In this document: one piece after another, positions 1 through 7,447 of the stretch
Layout of the letters: each line of letters starts with the position of its first letter
How positions within the stretch are numbered: the first letter of the stretch is position 1
From: Sporichthyaceae bacterium
GTDB taxonomy: Bacteria; Actinomycetota; Actinomycetes; JACCUZ01
DNA length: 19,582 nt
Direction of reading: 5' to 3'
Assembly: GCA_013698395.1 (NCBI GenBank)
Contig: JACCUZ010000227.1
Span: forward strand, 1 to 19,582
Notes under the pieces: model-generated
The model's database searches: none
The model's input: only the letters and a program-made list of their open reading frames with translations
Told to the model about the DNA's origin: nothing
Program-made: the position numbers and the translations under genes

Positions 1-1
1 C

Positions 2-121
2 AACGGCGGCCGGGTGTTGCAGCCCGACCCGCGTCGGCTCGGCCAGTACGTCGTGAGCGACTACCTGGCCCGCCGGGGTGGGCGTCGCGCATCCCGCGGC
101 TCGACCCGGCGCGCCGGCTGA
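2..121 (+). CDS. 3' end of an unidentified gene (partial)
   Basis: An open frame enters from the left edge and gives 39 residues ending in TGA at 119-121. The tail holds a plausible folded stretch, GQYVVSDYLARR, followed by a basic Gly/Arg/Ser-rich end typical of actinobacterial C-termini. It is the only reading of this stretch that looks like protein; I do not recognise the family and give no function. A 7-bp inverted repeat follows 12 nt after the stop. Confidence 0.5.
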   Translation, partial: NGGRVLQPDPRRLGQYVVSDYLARRGGRRASRGSTRRAG

Positions 122-133
122 CGGACGCGGCCT

Positions 134-154
134 ACAGGTCGCTGTCGGACCTGT
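134..154. promoter_or_regulatory. Inverted repeat after the first gene
   Basis: ACAGGTC (134-140) and GACCTGT (148-154) form a perfect 7-bp inverted repeat with a 7-nt spacer, 12 nt after the stop of the partial gene. It could be a weak terminator (no T-run follows) or an operator. A second small stem, CGAGT-AC-ACTCG, follows at 155-166. Function is not determined. Confidence 0.3.
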
Positions 155-321
155 CGAGTACACTCGTGGACAGCAGCCCACCAAGTGGCTGCCCGGAGCG
201 CTCGCGCAAGTGATGTGCCCGGTCCAGGTTCCGGCGCAGGACTGCGCCGCAGCAGGATCAAGACTCTGGCCGTCTCCGCATCCCTGATGCGTGGCAGGCG
301 GTCTCGCGGAAAGGAGACCTC
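155..321 (+). other. Structured untranslated stretch before the 11-codon ORF
   Basis: No convincing long protein frame lies between the partial gene and the transporter. Visible structure is GCATC-CCT-GATGC (278-290) and GGTCTC (300-305) pairing with GAGACC (314-319). The second stem includes part of the SD of the small ORF at 322, so it could mask that ribosome site. I looked for the conserved cores of cobalamin, TPP, SAM, glycine and ydaO riboswitches and did not recognise any. Confidence 0.35.
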
Positions 322-357
322 ATGGTCGAGGACGACTACGGTCCCTGGGACGACTGA
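322..357 (+). CDS. Putative 11-aa leader or small peptide, MVEDDYGPWDD
   Basis: ATG at 322 has an AAAGGAG ribosome site just upstream (311-316) and opens an 11-codon frame ending TGA at 355-357. The peptide is MVEDDYGPWDD: acidic, with one Tyr, one Pro and one Trp. A 9-bp hairpin starts at 350, overlaps the last codons and stop, and is followed by TTT, so ribosome position on this ORF could affect its folding. This resembles a leader peptide with attenuator, or an independent micro-protein transcript. The transporter at 462 may have its own leaderless promoter, which weakens the attenuation model. No known family was recognised. Confidence 0.4.
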   Translation: MVEDDYGPWDD

Positions 358-375
358 GCACAAGCTCAGTCGTTT
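350..375 (+). terminator. Terminator-like hairpin overlapping the small ORF stop
   Basis: ACGACTGAG (350-358) and CTCAGTCGT (365-373) form a perfect 9-bp stem with a 6-nt loop, followed directly by T residues (373-375). It is the most typical Rho-independent shape in the window, although the T-run is short. It begins inside the 11-codon ORF. Confidence 0.5.
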
Positions 376-393
376 GCAGAGACAGACGATCGG

Positions 394-423
394 CGCCCCG
401 CCCGGCACCTGCCGGGCGGGGCG
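394..423. terminator. GC-rich inverted repeat before the transporter gene
   Basis: CGCCCCGCCCGGCA (394-407) and TGCCGGGCGGGGCG (410-423) are perfect inverted complements of 14 nt separated by CC; in RNA this gives about 13 pairs and a tetraloop. No T-run follows, as is common for actinobacterial terminators. It lies between the small ORF and the MFS gene and could insulate the two. Confidence 0.5.
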
Positions 424-449
424 TCGCCGTTCCCGGCCGGGTCGGCGGC

Positions 450-455
450 TACCGT
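450..455 (+). promoter_or_regulatory. -10-like box TACCGT for a leaderless MFS transcript
   Basis: TACCGT ends 6 nt before the GTG start at 462, and there is no SD. This matches the TANNNT-N6-start arrangement of actinobacterial leaderless promoters. No convincing -35 is seen. Confidence 0.35.
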
Positions 456-461
456 CCTGCC

Positions 462-1682
462 GTGCTGACCCGTCCCTTCACCGGGCTGCCCCGGGAGGTG
501 GTGGTCCTCACCGCCGTCGCTTTCGCGGTGGCGGTCGGGTTCGGGGTCGTGGCGCCAGCCATCCCGGTGTTCGCCCGGGACTTCGGCGTCGGCCGCACGG
601 CCGCCGGTGCGGTCATCTCCGCCTTCGCGTTCATGCGCCTGGTATCAGCGTTAGGCAGTGGCCGGCTGGTCAACCGGATCGGGGAGCGCCTGGTCCTCGC
701 GACCGGGATCGGCATCGTCGCCGTGAGCAGCCTGCTCGCGGGGCTCGCGCAGTCATTTACGCAGCTGCTCCTGCTGCGCGGCGTCGGAGGCATCGGCTCC
801 GCCATGTTCACCGTGTCCGCCATCTCCTTGCTGCTCCGCGTCGTCGATGCGGACCAGCGAGGCCGCGCGACCGGGATGTGGCAGTCGGGTTTCCTGCTCG
901 GGGCGATCGCCGGCCCCGCCATCGGCGGCCCGCTCACCGACATCTCGCTGCGCGCCCCGTTCTTCGTGTACGCGGTGACGCTGGCCGTGGCCGGGGGCAT
1001 CGGCATGCTCTTCCTCAGCCGCACGCCGCTGCACGACCGCGAGGAGGCTGGGGGGCCGATACCGTCCACCACGCTGCCGCAGGCGTTGCGGGTCTCCGGC
1101 TTCCGTGCCGCGCTGGCCAGCAACCTCGGCAACGGGTGGGCACTCTTCGGCGTGCGCAGCTCGCTGATCCCGCTCTTCGTCGTCGAGGGCATCGGCGCGT
1201 CGGGCACCTGGGTCGGTATCGGGTTCTTCGTCTCCGCCGCGACGCAGGGTGCGGCGCTCATGGTGGTCGGCGGCATCACCGACCGGGTCGGTCGCCGTCC
1301 TGGCATGGTGGCGGGGGCGGCGCTGTCGACGGTGGCGATGGGGTCGCTGGCGCTCAGCGACTCGCTGGCCGTCTACGTCGTCGCCATGGCGGTCTTCGGT
1401 GTCGGTGCTGCGCTGATGTCGGTGGCGCCGAGCGCGGCGGTGGGTGACGTGGTCGCCGGTCGCGGCGGCACGGTGGTCGCGGCGTTCCAGATGTCCGCGG
1501 ACCTCGGGGCCGTCGTCGGCCCGCTCGTGGCGGGCTGGCTCGCCGACGACTACTCCTTCGGTGCGGCGTTCGGCGTGACCGCCGGCGTGCTCGCGGCCGG
1601 CTTTGTCATGTCCCTGATGTCCACCGAGACCCGCCACCGTCCGACGACAGTCGAACCGCAGCCGCAGACACCGCCTGGCTGA
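462..1682 (+). CDS. MFS transporter, 406 aa
   Basis: A major facilitator superfamily membrane transporter, probably a proton-driven exporter of small molecules; the substrate cannot be read from sequence. Alternating hydrophobic segments fit 12 helices. Motif A-like loops occur after helix 2 (SGRLVNRIGERLV) and, more canonically, in the second half (DRVGRRPG). A motif C-like Gly-rich stretch (GFLLGAIAGPAIGGPL) is typical of drug/H+ antiporters. GTG at 462 is chosen because it precedes the first helix directly and gives the usual family length; an upstream in-frame extension would read through the GC-rich hairpin. A rare TTA codon encodes Leu64 (651-653). The gene stands alone between the leader-like region and the cyclase. 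Confidence 0.85.
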   Translation: MLTRPFTGLPREVVVLTAVAFAVAVGFGVVAPAIPVFARDFGVGRTAAGAVISAFAFMRLVSALGSGRLVNRIGERLVLATGIGIVAVSSLLAGLAQSFTQLLLLRGVGGIGSAMFTVSAISLLLRVVDADQRGRATGMWQSGFLLGAIAGPAIGGPLTDISLRAPFFVYAVTLAVAGGIGMLFLSRTPLHDREEAGGPIPSTTLPQALRVSGFRAALASNLGNGWALFGVRSSLIPLFVVEGIGASGTWVGIGFFVSAATQGAALMVVGGITDRVGRRPGMVAGAALSTVAMGSLALSDSLAVYVVAMAVFGVGAALMSVAPSAAVGDVVAGRGGTVVAAFQMSADLGAVVGPLVAGWLADDYSFGAAFGVTAGVLAAGFVMSLMSTETRHRPTTVEPQPQTPPG

Positions 1683-1708
1683 CAGGCGAGCTGGTCGAGA
1701 CAAACGGC

Positions 1709-1737
1709 CTGACCCACGCGTGCGTCCGGGCTAGCCT
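1709..1737 (+). promoter_or_regulatory. Candidate promoter for the cyclase gene
   Basis: CTGACC (1709-1714), a 17-nt spacer and TAGCCT (1732-1737) resemble an actinobacterial housekeeping promoter (TTGACN / TANNNT). The expected start site near 1744 leaves a short leader containing the GGAAGG ribosome site (1747-1752). Confidence 0.4.
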
Positions 1738-1760
1738 GCCGCTGACGGAAGGTGTGCCCC

Positions 1761-4700
1761 ATGGAGTGTCCGTCCTGCGGTGTCGCCAACATCGACGGCC
1801 TGAAGTTCTGCACGACCTGTGGCACCCGGCTGGGATCTCGCCCACTCGTGTGCGGACAGTGCGGCGTCGTGGCAGCCCCCGGTGCCCGCTTCTGCGGCGA
1901 GTGCGGCAACCATCTGGGCGGTGACGCGGACACCGGCACCCTGACTGATGGCCAGTTGGGGGCCCCAGGACTCCCCACACAGACGGCCACCACCGAGAGA
2001 GGCAACGCACCGATCGCGGAACGCCGCACGTGTGCGGTGCTCTTCGTCGACCTCGTCGGGTTCACCGGGATGTCCGAGAGCCGGGACATGGAAGGCGTGC
2101 GCGAGCTGCTCTCCAGCTACTTCGACCTCGCGCGCACGATCATCGGCCGCTACGGCGGCACGTTGGAGAAGTTCATCGGGGACGCCGTCATGGCTGTCTG
2201 GGGCGCACCCACCGCACACGACGACGACAGCGAGCGGGCGGTCCGGGCAGCGCTGGACTTGGTCGAGGCCGTCCAGCAGCTGGGCGCGGAGACCAGCACG
2301 GAGCTCACCGCTCGAGCCGGTGTCGTCACCGACACGGTCGCGGTCACCGTCGCCGCGCAGGGGCAGGGCCTGGTCGCCGGGGACGCGGTCAACACGGCCT
2401 CCCGAGTGCAGGGGGTTGCGGAGCCTGGGTCGGTCTACGTCGATGCCGCGACGCGTCAGCAGAGCAACGCCGCCATCGCCTACGTCGACGCCGGCCGGCA
2501 CGCGCTGAAGGGCAAGGCCGATCCGGTCGAGCTGCACCGCGCCCTGCGGGTCGTCGCCGGACTCGGCGGCAGCGATCGGGTCGACGGTCTCGAGGCGAGC
2601 TTCCTCGGGCGCGACCGAGAGCTGCGAACCCTCAAGGAGACCTTCCACTCCAGCGCGGAAAGCGGTCGGGCGGCGCTGGTGTCGGTGACCGGCGTTCCTG
2701 GTGTCGGCAAGACGCGGCTCCGATGGGAGTTCGAGAAGTACATCGACGGGCTCGTCGAGACCGTGCTCTGGCACGACGGCCGCTGCCCCTCGTACGGCGA
2801 GGGCATCGCCTACTGGGCACTGGCGCAGATGGTGCGGCACCGTCTCGGGCTCGCCGAGGAGGACGACGGCGAGACGGTCGCCCGCAAGCTGGACGAGGGC
2901 CTAGGGCGCTGGGTACCCGACGAGGCGGACCAGCAGTTCCTCGCACCCCGCCTGGGCGCCCTGCTGGGCACCGAGGACCCCGGCCTCGGCCGCGAGGAGC
3001 TCTTCGCGGGGTGGCGCCTGTGGTTCGAGCGGCTGGCCGAGCACAATCCAGTGGTCCTGGTGGTCGATGACCTCCAGTGGGCCGACCCCGGGCTGCTGGA
3101 CTTCCTCGAGCACCTGCTCGAGTGGGCGGCCGGCTCACCGCTGTTCCTGCTGACGCTCGGGCGCCCGGAGCTGCTGGACCGGCGGCAGGGATGGGGCCAG
3201 GGCCGCCGCAGCGCCACCTCCCTCGCGCTGGACCCCCTGACCGCGCCCACCATGACGACATTGCTGGACGAGCTCGTCCCCGGCCTGCCGGTCGCCGTGC
3301 GCCAACGGATCATCGCGGCTGCGGATGGCATCCCGCTCTATGCCGTGGAGCTGGTGCGGTCCCTCGTCGACCAAGACGTCATCCACCCGGTCGACGGGGC
3401 CTACCGGCTGGTCGGCGAGGTCACGGACCTGGCCGTGCCGGCGTCCTTGACGTCCTTGATCACCGCCCGCATCGACGGGCTGCCGGCCGCCGAGCGATCG
3501 CTCGTAGCGAGGCTTGCCGTCCTGGGCAGCAGCTTCCCCCGAGGCGCGGTCAACGCGGTGGCCAACATGCCTGCCGACGGGATCGATGGGGTGCTCGCCT
3601 CTCTGGTACGCCGCGAGATTCTGACGGTCCGGTCCGAACGGATGTCTCCTGAGCGGGGTCAGTACGCGTTCACCCAGGCGCTGCTGCGGACCGTCGCCTA
3701 CGACACGCTGTCGCGCCACGACCGGCGGGCGAGACATCTTGAGGTGGCCCGCCACTTGCGCGACACCTTCCCCGAGGATGGTGCCGAGGTGGCTGAGGTC
3801 ATTGCCGAGCACTACCGCGACGCCTGGCTTGCTGCGCCGGAGGCTGCGGACGCCGACGACGTACGCCGGGAAGCGCTCACGGCGTACGACCGGGCCGGCG
3901 CGCGAGCTCTCACGATCGGTGCTCCGGAGACAGCAACACGTGCGTACCGGCTGGCTGCCGAGCTGGCCGAGGACGCGATGTTGCGCGCGGAGCATCTCCA
4001 GAAGGCAGGTGACGCTGCCGAGCAGGCTGGTCAGCCGGAGCTAGCGATGCAGTTGCATGGCACGGCTGCGACGGCGTTCGACGCCGTCGGGCGGGTTCGC
4101 GAAGCCGCCTGGTGCCGGCTGCAAGCCCTGCGAGCGAAAGGGTCCCGCGGCATCTCCAGCGACGCCGACGTTGCGGAGGTACGAGCGTCGGTGAAGATCA
4201 TCGTAGGCGGTGCAGACGACGACGCCCTGGCAGTGCAGGCCCACACCTTCCTCGCAGGAGCCCTGGTCTTCACCGGTGACCTGGACGGTGGTGTCGCAGA
4301 GGTCGAGCGGGCCCTGGACCTCGCCCAGGCGCTGGACCTGCCGAAGGAAAAGGCCGGCGCGAGCATCCTGAAGGGCATCAGCCTGGTCGCGCGCGACCGC
4401 AACGACGAGGCCCTCATGTATTACGAGTGGGCCATCGCTCTGGCCCAGAAGCACAACTATCCCCTGGAGGAGATGAGAGGGCGGGTGTGCGCCGGCGACC
4501 AGTGCATGATCAGCGACCTGCCGGGAGCCGTCGAGCACTCCCGCGAGGGGATGCTGGTCGCCCAGCGCCGAGGCGACCGGCAGAGCGAGATGTTCCTTGC
4601 TGGCAATCTCGTCCTCTCCCAGATCTTCGCCGGCGACTGGGGTGGCGCGGACCAGGTCATCCAGCACTACCTCGGCGGCGAGGCGGACCCCGACCGGGCC

Positions 4701-5357
4701 GGCGCCGAAAGCCTCTGGGTCAGGGTTGCGCTCCTCTCGGCCCTACGTGGACAGTCTCAGGCGGCCGACGATGCCGCCCAGCGGATCCGGGACTGGGACT
4801 CCTCGGTGGACATTCAGGCCCGAACGGGTTATCAGACCGTTACCGCGGTCATGGCGCTGAGCGTCGGTGACCTCGAGCACAGCCTGAGAATCGGCACAAC
4901 TGCGCTCGACGACGCGGTCCGGCTCGGCATCCGCCATGAGGCGACCAGGGTGATCTGGCCGGCGGTGATGGAAGCAGCGTTGCGGTCTGGGCGACTGCGC
5001 GAGGCGACCGATCTGTTTGCCGTCGTCGCTGACCGCCCGCCCGGGCAGCTGCCGCCGTACCTGCGAGCGGAGGTGGCCCACTACCGCGCGCGGCTCGCCG
5101 AGGTCTCCGGTGAGACCGAAGGCGTGGCTATGGGTTTCACGTCCGCGACCGAGGAGTTGCGGCGGCTCGGCTACTCCTACTTCCTGGCCCGGGTGCTCAG
5201 CGACCACGGCGCCTGGCTGCTGCGTCAGGGTCGCGCCGACGAGGCGACCCCCCTCGTGGCGGAGGCTGCCGGCATCCTGCGCGGCCTACGGGCTGCCCCG
5301 GCGCTGGGTTGGCTGGAGCGTGACACCGACCAGGCGACTCAGGTGGCTCTCGTCTGA
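1761..5357 (+). CDS. Zinc-ribbon / class III cyclase / NTPase / helical-repeat signalling protein, 1198 aa
   Basis: A large soluble signalling protein. Two zinc ribbons come first (CxxC pairs at 3/6, 17/20 and 31/34, 45/48). A class III nucleotidyl cyclase domain spans about 88-263: metal-binding Asp97 (FVDLVGFT) and Asp141 (KFIGDAVMAVWG), purine-specifying Lys137 and Asp208, and transition-state Asn211 and Arg215 (VNTASR). All are present, so an active adenylate cyclase is expected. An AAA/STAND-type NTPase follows, with Walker A GVPGVGKT (311-318) and Walker B VVLVVDD (about 431-437) ending in LQWADP. The remainder, about 690-1190, is alpha-helical and TPR-like. No LuxR-type HTH is seen at the C-terminus, unlike some mycobacterial relatives. 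ATG 1761 is preferred over GTG 1752 because GGAAGG sits 8 nt upstream. The input signal is unknown. Confidence 0.9.
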   Translation: MECPSCGVANIDGLKFCTTCGTRLGSRPLVCGQCGVVAAPGARFCGECGNHLGGDADTGTLTDGQLGAPGLPTQTATTERGNAPIAERRTCAVLFVDLVGFTGMSESRDMEGVRELLSSYFDLARTIIGRYGGTLEKFIGDAVMAVWGAPTAHDDDSERAVRAALDLVEAVQQLGAETSTELTARAGVVTDTVAVTVAAQGQGLVAGDAVNTASRVQGVAEPGSVYVDAATRQQSNAAIAYVDAGRHALKGKADPVELHRALRVVAGLGGSDRVDGLEASFLGRDRELRTLKETFHSSAESGRAALVSVTGVPGVGKTRLRWEFEKYIDGLVETVLWHDGRCPSYGEGIAYWALAQMVRHRLGLAEEDDGETVARKLDEGLGRWVPDEADQQFLAPRLGALLGTEDPGLGREELFAGWRLWFERLAEHNPVVLVVDDLQWADPGLLDFLEHLLEWAAGSPLFLLTLGRPELLDRRQGWGQGRRSATSLALDPLTAPTMTTLLDELVPGLPVAVRQRIIAAADGIPLYAVELVRSLVDQDVIHPVDGAYRLVGEVTDLAVPASLTSLITARIDGLPAAERSLVARLAVLGSSFPRGAVNAVANMPADGIDGVLASLVRREILTVRSERMSPERGQYAFTQALLRTVAYDTLSRHDRRARHLEVARHLRDTFPEDGAEVAEVIAEHYRDAWLAAPEAADADDVRREALTAYDRAGARALTIGAPETATRAYRLAAELAEDAMLRAEHLQKAGDAAEQAGQPELAMQLHGTAATAFDAVGRVREAAWCRLQALRAKGSRGISSDADVAEVRASVKIIVGGADDDALAVQAHTFLAGALVFTGDLDGGVAEVERALDLAQALDLPKEKAGASILKGISLVARDRNDEALMYYEWAIALAQKHNYPLEEMRGRVCAGDQCMISDLPGAVEHSREGMLVAQRRGDRQSEMFLAGNLVLSQIFAGDWGGADQVIQHYLGGEADPDRAGAESLWVRVALLSALRGQSQAADDAAQRIRDWDSSVDIQARTGYQTVTAVMALSVGDLEHSLRIGTTALDDAVRLGIRHEATRVIWPAVMEAALRSGRLREATDLFAVVADRPPGQLPPYLRAEVAHYRARLAEVSGETEGVAMGFTSATEELRRLGYSYFLARVLSDHGAWLLRQGRADEATPLVAEAAGILRGLRAAPALGWLERDTDQATQVALV

Positions 5358-5381
5358 CCAGGCCGGGTCATCTGCTCCGGA

Positions 5382-6518
5382 TCAGCCGAGCGCCTGGGTG
5401 AGGTCATCGATCAGGTCCTCGAGGGCCTCGATGCCGACCGAGAGCCGCACCAGGTCACCGGGTACCTCCAGCGGTGAGCCCGCGGCTGAGGCGTGGGTCA
5501 TCCGGCCCGGGTGCTCGATCAGGGACTCCACGCCACCCAAAGACTCCGCGAGGGTGAACACCTTCGTCCGGTTGCAGATCTCTACCGCCGCGTCCTCGCC
5601 GCCGACGACGCGGAAAGACATCATCCCGCCGAACGCCTTCATCTGCTTGGCAGCGACCTCGTGCCCGGGGTGCTCCGCGAGCCCTGGGTAGAGCACCTCG
5701 GACACGCCAGGGTGACCCACGAGCAGGTCGACGACCCGTTCCGCGTTGGCGCAGTGCCGATCCATCCGCACGCCCAAGGTCTTGATCCCACGCAGCACCA
5801 GCCACGCGTCGAACGGCCCGGCGACCGCGCCCATGGCGTTCTGGTGGTAGGCCACCCGGTCAGCGAGCTCCTCGTCGGCCAGCACCAGCGCACCGCCCAC
5901 GACGTCGGAGTGACCGCCCAGGTACTTCGTCGTCGAATGCACCACGATGTCCGCGCCAAGGGCGAGAGGCTGTTGCAGGTACGGCGAGGCGAACGTGTTG
6001 TCCACGACGAGGACGGCCCCGGCGTCGTGGGCCAGGTCAGCGACGGCGGCGATGTCGGTGATCCCGAGCAGGGGGTTGGTGGGCGTCTCCACCCACACGA
6101 CCTTCGTCCGGCCGGGGGAGATCGCGTCCCGGAAGGCGTCGACGCCGTCGCCGGTGGACGGCGTGAAGTCCAGGCCCCAACGCGCGAGCACCTGGGCGAA
6201 AAGTCGGTAGGTGCCGCCGTAGGCGTCACCTGGGATGACGACGTGGTCGCCGGGTCGGCACAACGCCCGCAGCAGGGTGTCCTCGGCCGCGAGCCCGCTC
6301 GCGAAGGCGAGACCCCGCCGGCCGCCCTCGACGGCGGCGAGGCACTCCTCCAGCGCGGTCCTGGTGGGATTGGCGCTGCGGGAGTACTCGTATCCGCCGC
6401 GTAGCCCCCCGACGCCGTCCTGCTTGTAGGTGGAGACCTGGTAGATGGGCGGAACCACGGCGCCGGTGGCGGCGTCGGGCTCCTGGCCGGCGTGGATGGC
6501 CAGCGTCTCGAACCGCAT
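5382..6518 (-). CDS. metB: Cystathionine gamma-synthase / gamma-lyase (PLP), 378 aa
   Basis: A PLP enzyme of the Cys/Met metabolism family. It makes cystathionine from an O-acylhomoserine and cysteine, or cleaves cystathionine to cysteine in the reverse pathway. The PLP lysine is Lys198 in HSTTKYLGGHSD; the substrate and phosphate regions YSRSANPT, ASGLAAEDTL, GDAYGGTYR and VVDNTFASPY are present, and the length is normal. The presence of a cystathionine beta-synthase gene on the same strand (10784-12154) makes a gamma-lyase role plausible; sequence alone does not separate the two activities. No SD is visible; TACCCT lies 6 nt before the ATG, suggesting a leaderless transcript. It is convergent with the cyclase gene (24-nt gap) and divergent from the DDAH-like gene. 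Confidence 0.9.
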   Translation of the reverse strand: MRFETLAIHAGQEPDAATGAVVPPIYQVSTYKQDGVGGLRGGYEYSRSANPTRTALEECLAAVEGGRRGLAFASGLAAEDTLLRALCRPGDHVVIPGDAYGGTYRLFAQVLARWGLDFTPSTGDGVDAFRDAISPGRTKVVWVETPTNPLLGITDIAAVADLAHDAGAVLVVDNTFASPYLQQPLALGADIVVHSTTKYLGGHSDVVGGALVLADEELADRVAYHQNAMGAVAGPFDAWLVLRGIKTLGVRMDRHCANAERVVDLLVGHPGVSEVLYPGLAEHPGHEVAAKQMKAFGGMMSFRVVGGEDAAVEICNRTKVFTLAESLGGVESLIEHPGRMTHASAAGSPLEVPGDLVRLSVGIEALEDLIDDLTQALG

Positions 6519-6524
6519 GAGCCG

Positions 6525-6530
6525 AGGGTA
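6525..6530 (-). promoter_or_regulatory. -10-like box TACCCT of the metB gene
   Basis: On the minus strand TACCCT is followed by six bases and then the metB ATG. With no SD present this fits a leaderless promoter. It lies in the short divergent interval shared with the DDAH-like gene. Confidence 0.35.
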
Positions 6531-6577
6531 AGGGCTGGCACGATCAGGTCATGGCGCCCGACTTCGGAGTCCGCTCT

Positions 6578-7399
6578 ATGACCGCCGACCTGCGGCGGGT
6601 GCTCGTCGTCCGGCCAAGCGCAACCGGCGACTTCGCCGCAGCAGGCTGGCGACAGCCCCAGGGTGCTGCATTGCTGCGCGAGCACGACGGCTTCGTGGCG
6701 CTGCTGGACCGGCTCGGCGTCGACGTGACGGTCGCCGCGGCACCGGATGGCCTGGTCGACGCCTGCTACCCGTACGACCCCGTGTTCGTCACCGGCGCGG
6801 GGGCGGTCGAGCTGCAGATGGCCAAACCCGTTCGCCGCCATGAGCCCAGCTTCCTGGCCGCCGAGGTCGAGAAGGCGGGCGTACCGGTCGTCGGTCGGCT
6901 GGTCGGCGACGCGAGAGCCGACGGCGGGGACATGTGCTGGCTGGACGAGACGACCCTGGCCGTCGGACGTGGCTACCGCACCAACGCGCCCGCGCACGCA
7001 CAGCTGGCCGAGATCCTCGGACCCCAGGGTGTCGTGGTCGAGCGCGCCGACCTGCCCCACCACCTCGGCGCTGCGTACGTCCTCCACCTGATGTCGGTCG
7101 TCTCTCCCGTGACGGCGGACCTCGCGGTCGTCTTCGAGCCGCTCGCACCGGTGCCGCTGCTCGAGCTGCTGGCTGAGCGCGGCTACCGGACGGTGACCTG
7201 CGACCCTGCCGAGTTCGACGCGCAGGGCTGCAACGTGCTTGCGGTCCGGCCGGGGGTGGTGGTCATGGCCGACAGCGCACCGCGTACGAGGAGCATCCTC
7301 GAGCGCGCAGGGATGGAAGTGCACGCCTACCCGGCCACCGAGCTCAACAAGGGCGATGGCGGCCCCACGTGCCTCACCCGGCCGTTGCTTCGGCGCTGA
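6578..7399 (+). CDS. Amidinotransferase / dimethylargininase (DDAH)-like hydrolase, 273 aa
   Basis: A guanidino-modifying enzyme of the pentein fold, most like bacterial N(G),N(G)-dimethylarginine dimethylaminohydrolases, which release citrulline and methylamines; related members act on arginine or agmatine. Visible motifs are YPYDPVFV (about 65-71), the GGD substrate-binding acid (Asp118), catalytic His170 (YVLHLM) and the C-terminal nucleophile Cys265 (GGPTCLT). ATG 6578 is chosen because GGAG (6566-6569) lies 8 nt upstream and the conserved RRVLVVRP strand starts right after. An in-frame ATG at 6551 would add nine residues but has no clear SD. msrA follows after 48 nt on the same strand. 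Exact substrate is uncertain. Confidence 0.8.
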   Translation: MTADLRRVLVVRPSATGDFAAAGWRQPQGAALLREHDGFVALLDRLGVDVTVAAAPDGLVDACYPYDPVFVTGAGAVELQMAKPVRRHEPSFLAAEVEKAGVPVVGRLVGDARADGGDMCWLDETTLAVGRGYRTNAPAHAQLAEILGPQGVVVERADLPHHLGAAYVLHLMSVVSPVTADLAVVFEPLAPVPLLELLAERGYRTVTCDPAEFDAQGCNVLAVRPGVVVMADSAPRTRSILERAGMEVHAYPATELNKGDGGPTCLTRPLLRR

Positions 7400-7447
7400 G
7401 GCGGAACACCGCAGGCGAAAACGGAGTTGGCACGGACGGAGGTCCAC

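Noticed and set aside
155..321. A known riboswitch class upstream of the small ORF
   Set aside because: None of the conserved cores I could check by eye (B12 box, TPP, SAM, glycine, ydaO) is present; only generic hairpins are.
462..5357. MFS transporter plus cyclase as a dedicated two-gene system
   Set aside because: They have separate predicted promoters and no overlap; nothing in the sequence ties their functions together.
5639..7447. Very long minus-strand open frame over metB and the DDAH-like gene
   Set aside because: High GC leaves long empty frames. The frame shows no domain and is antisense or off-frame to two clear enzymes.
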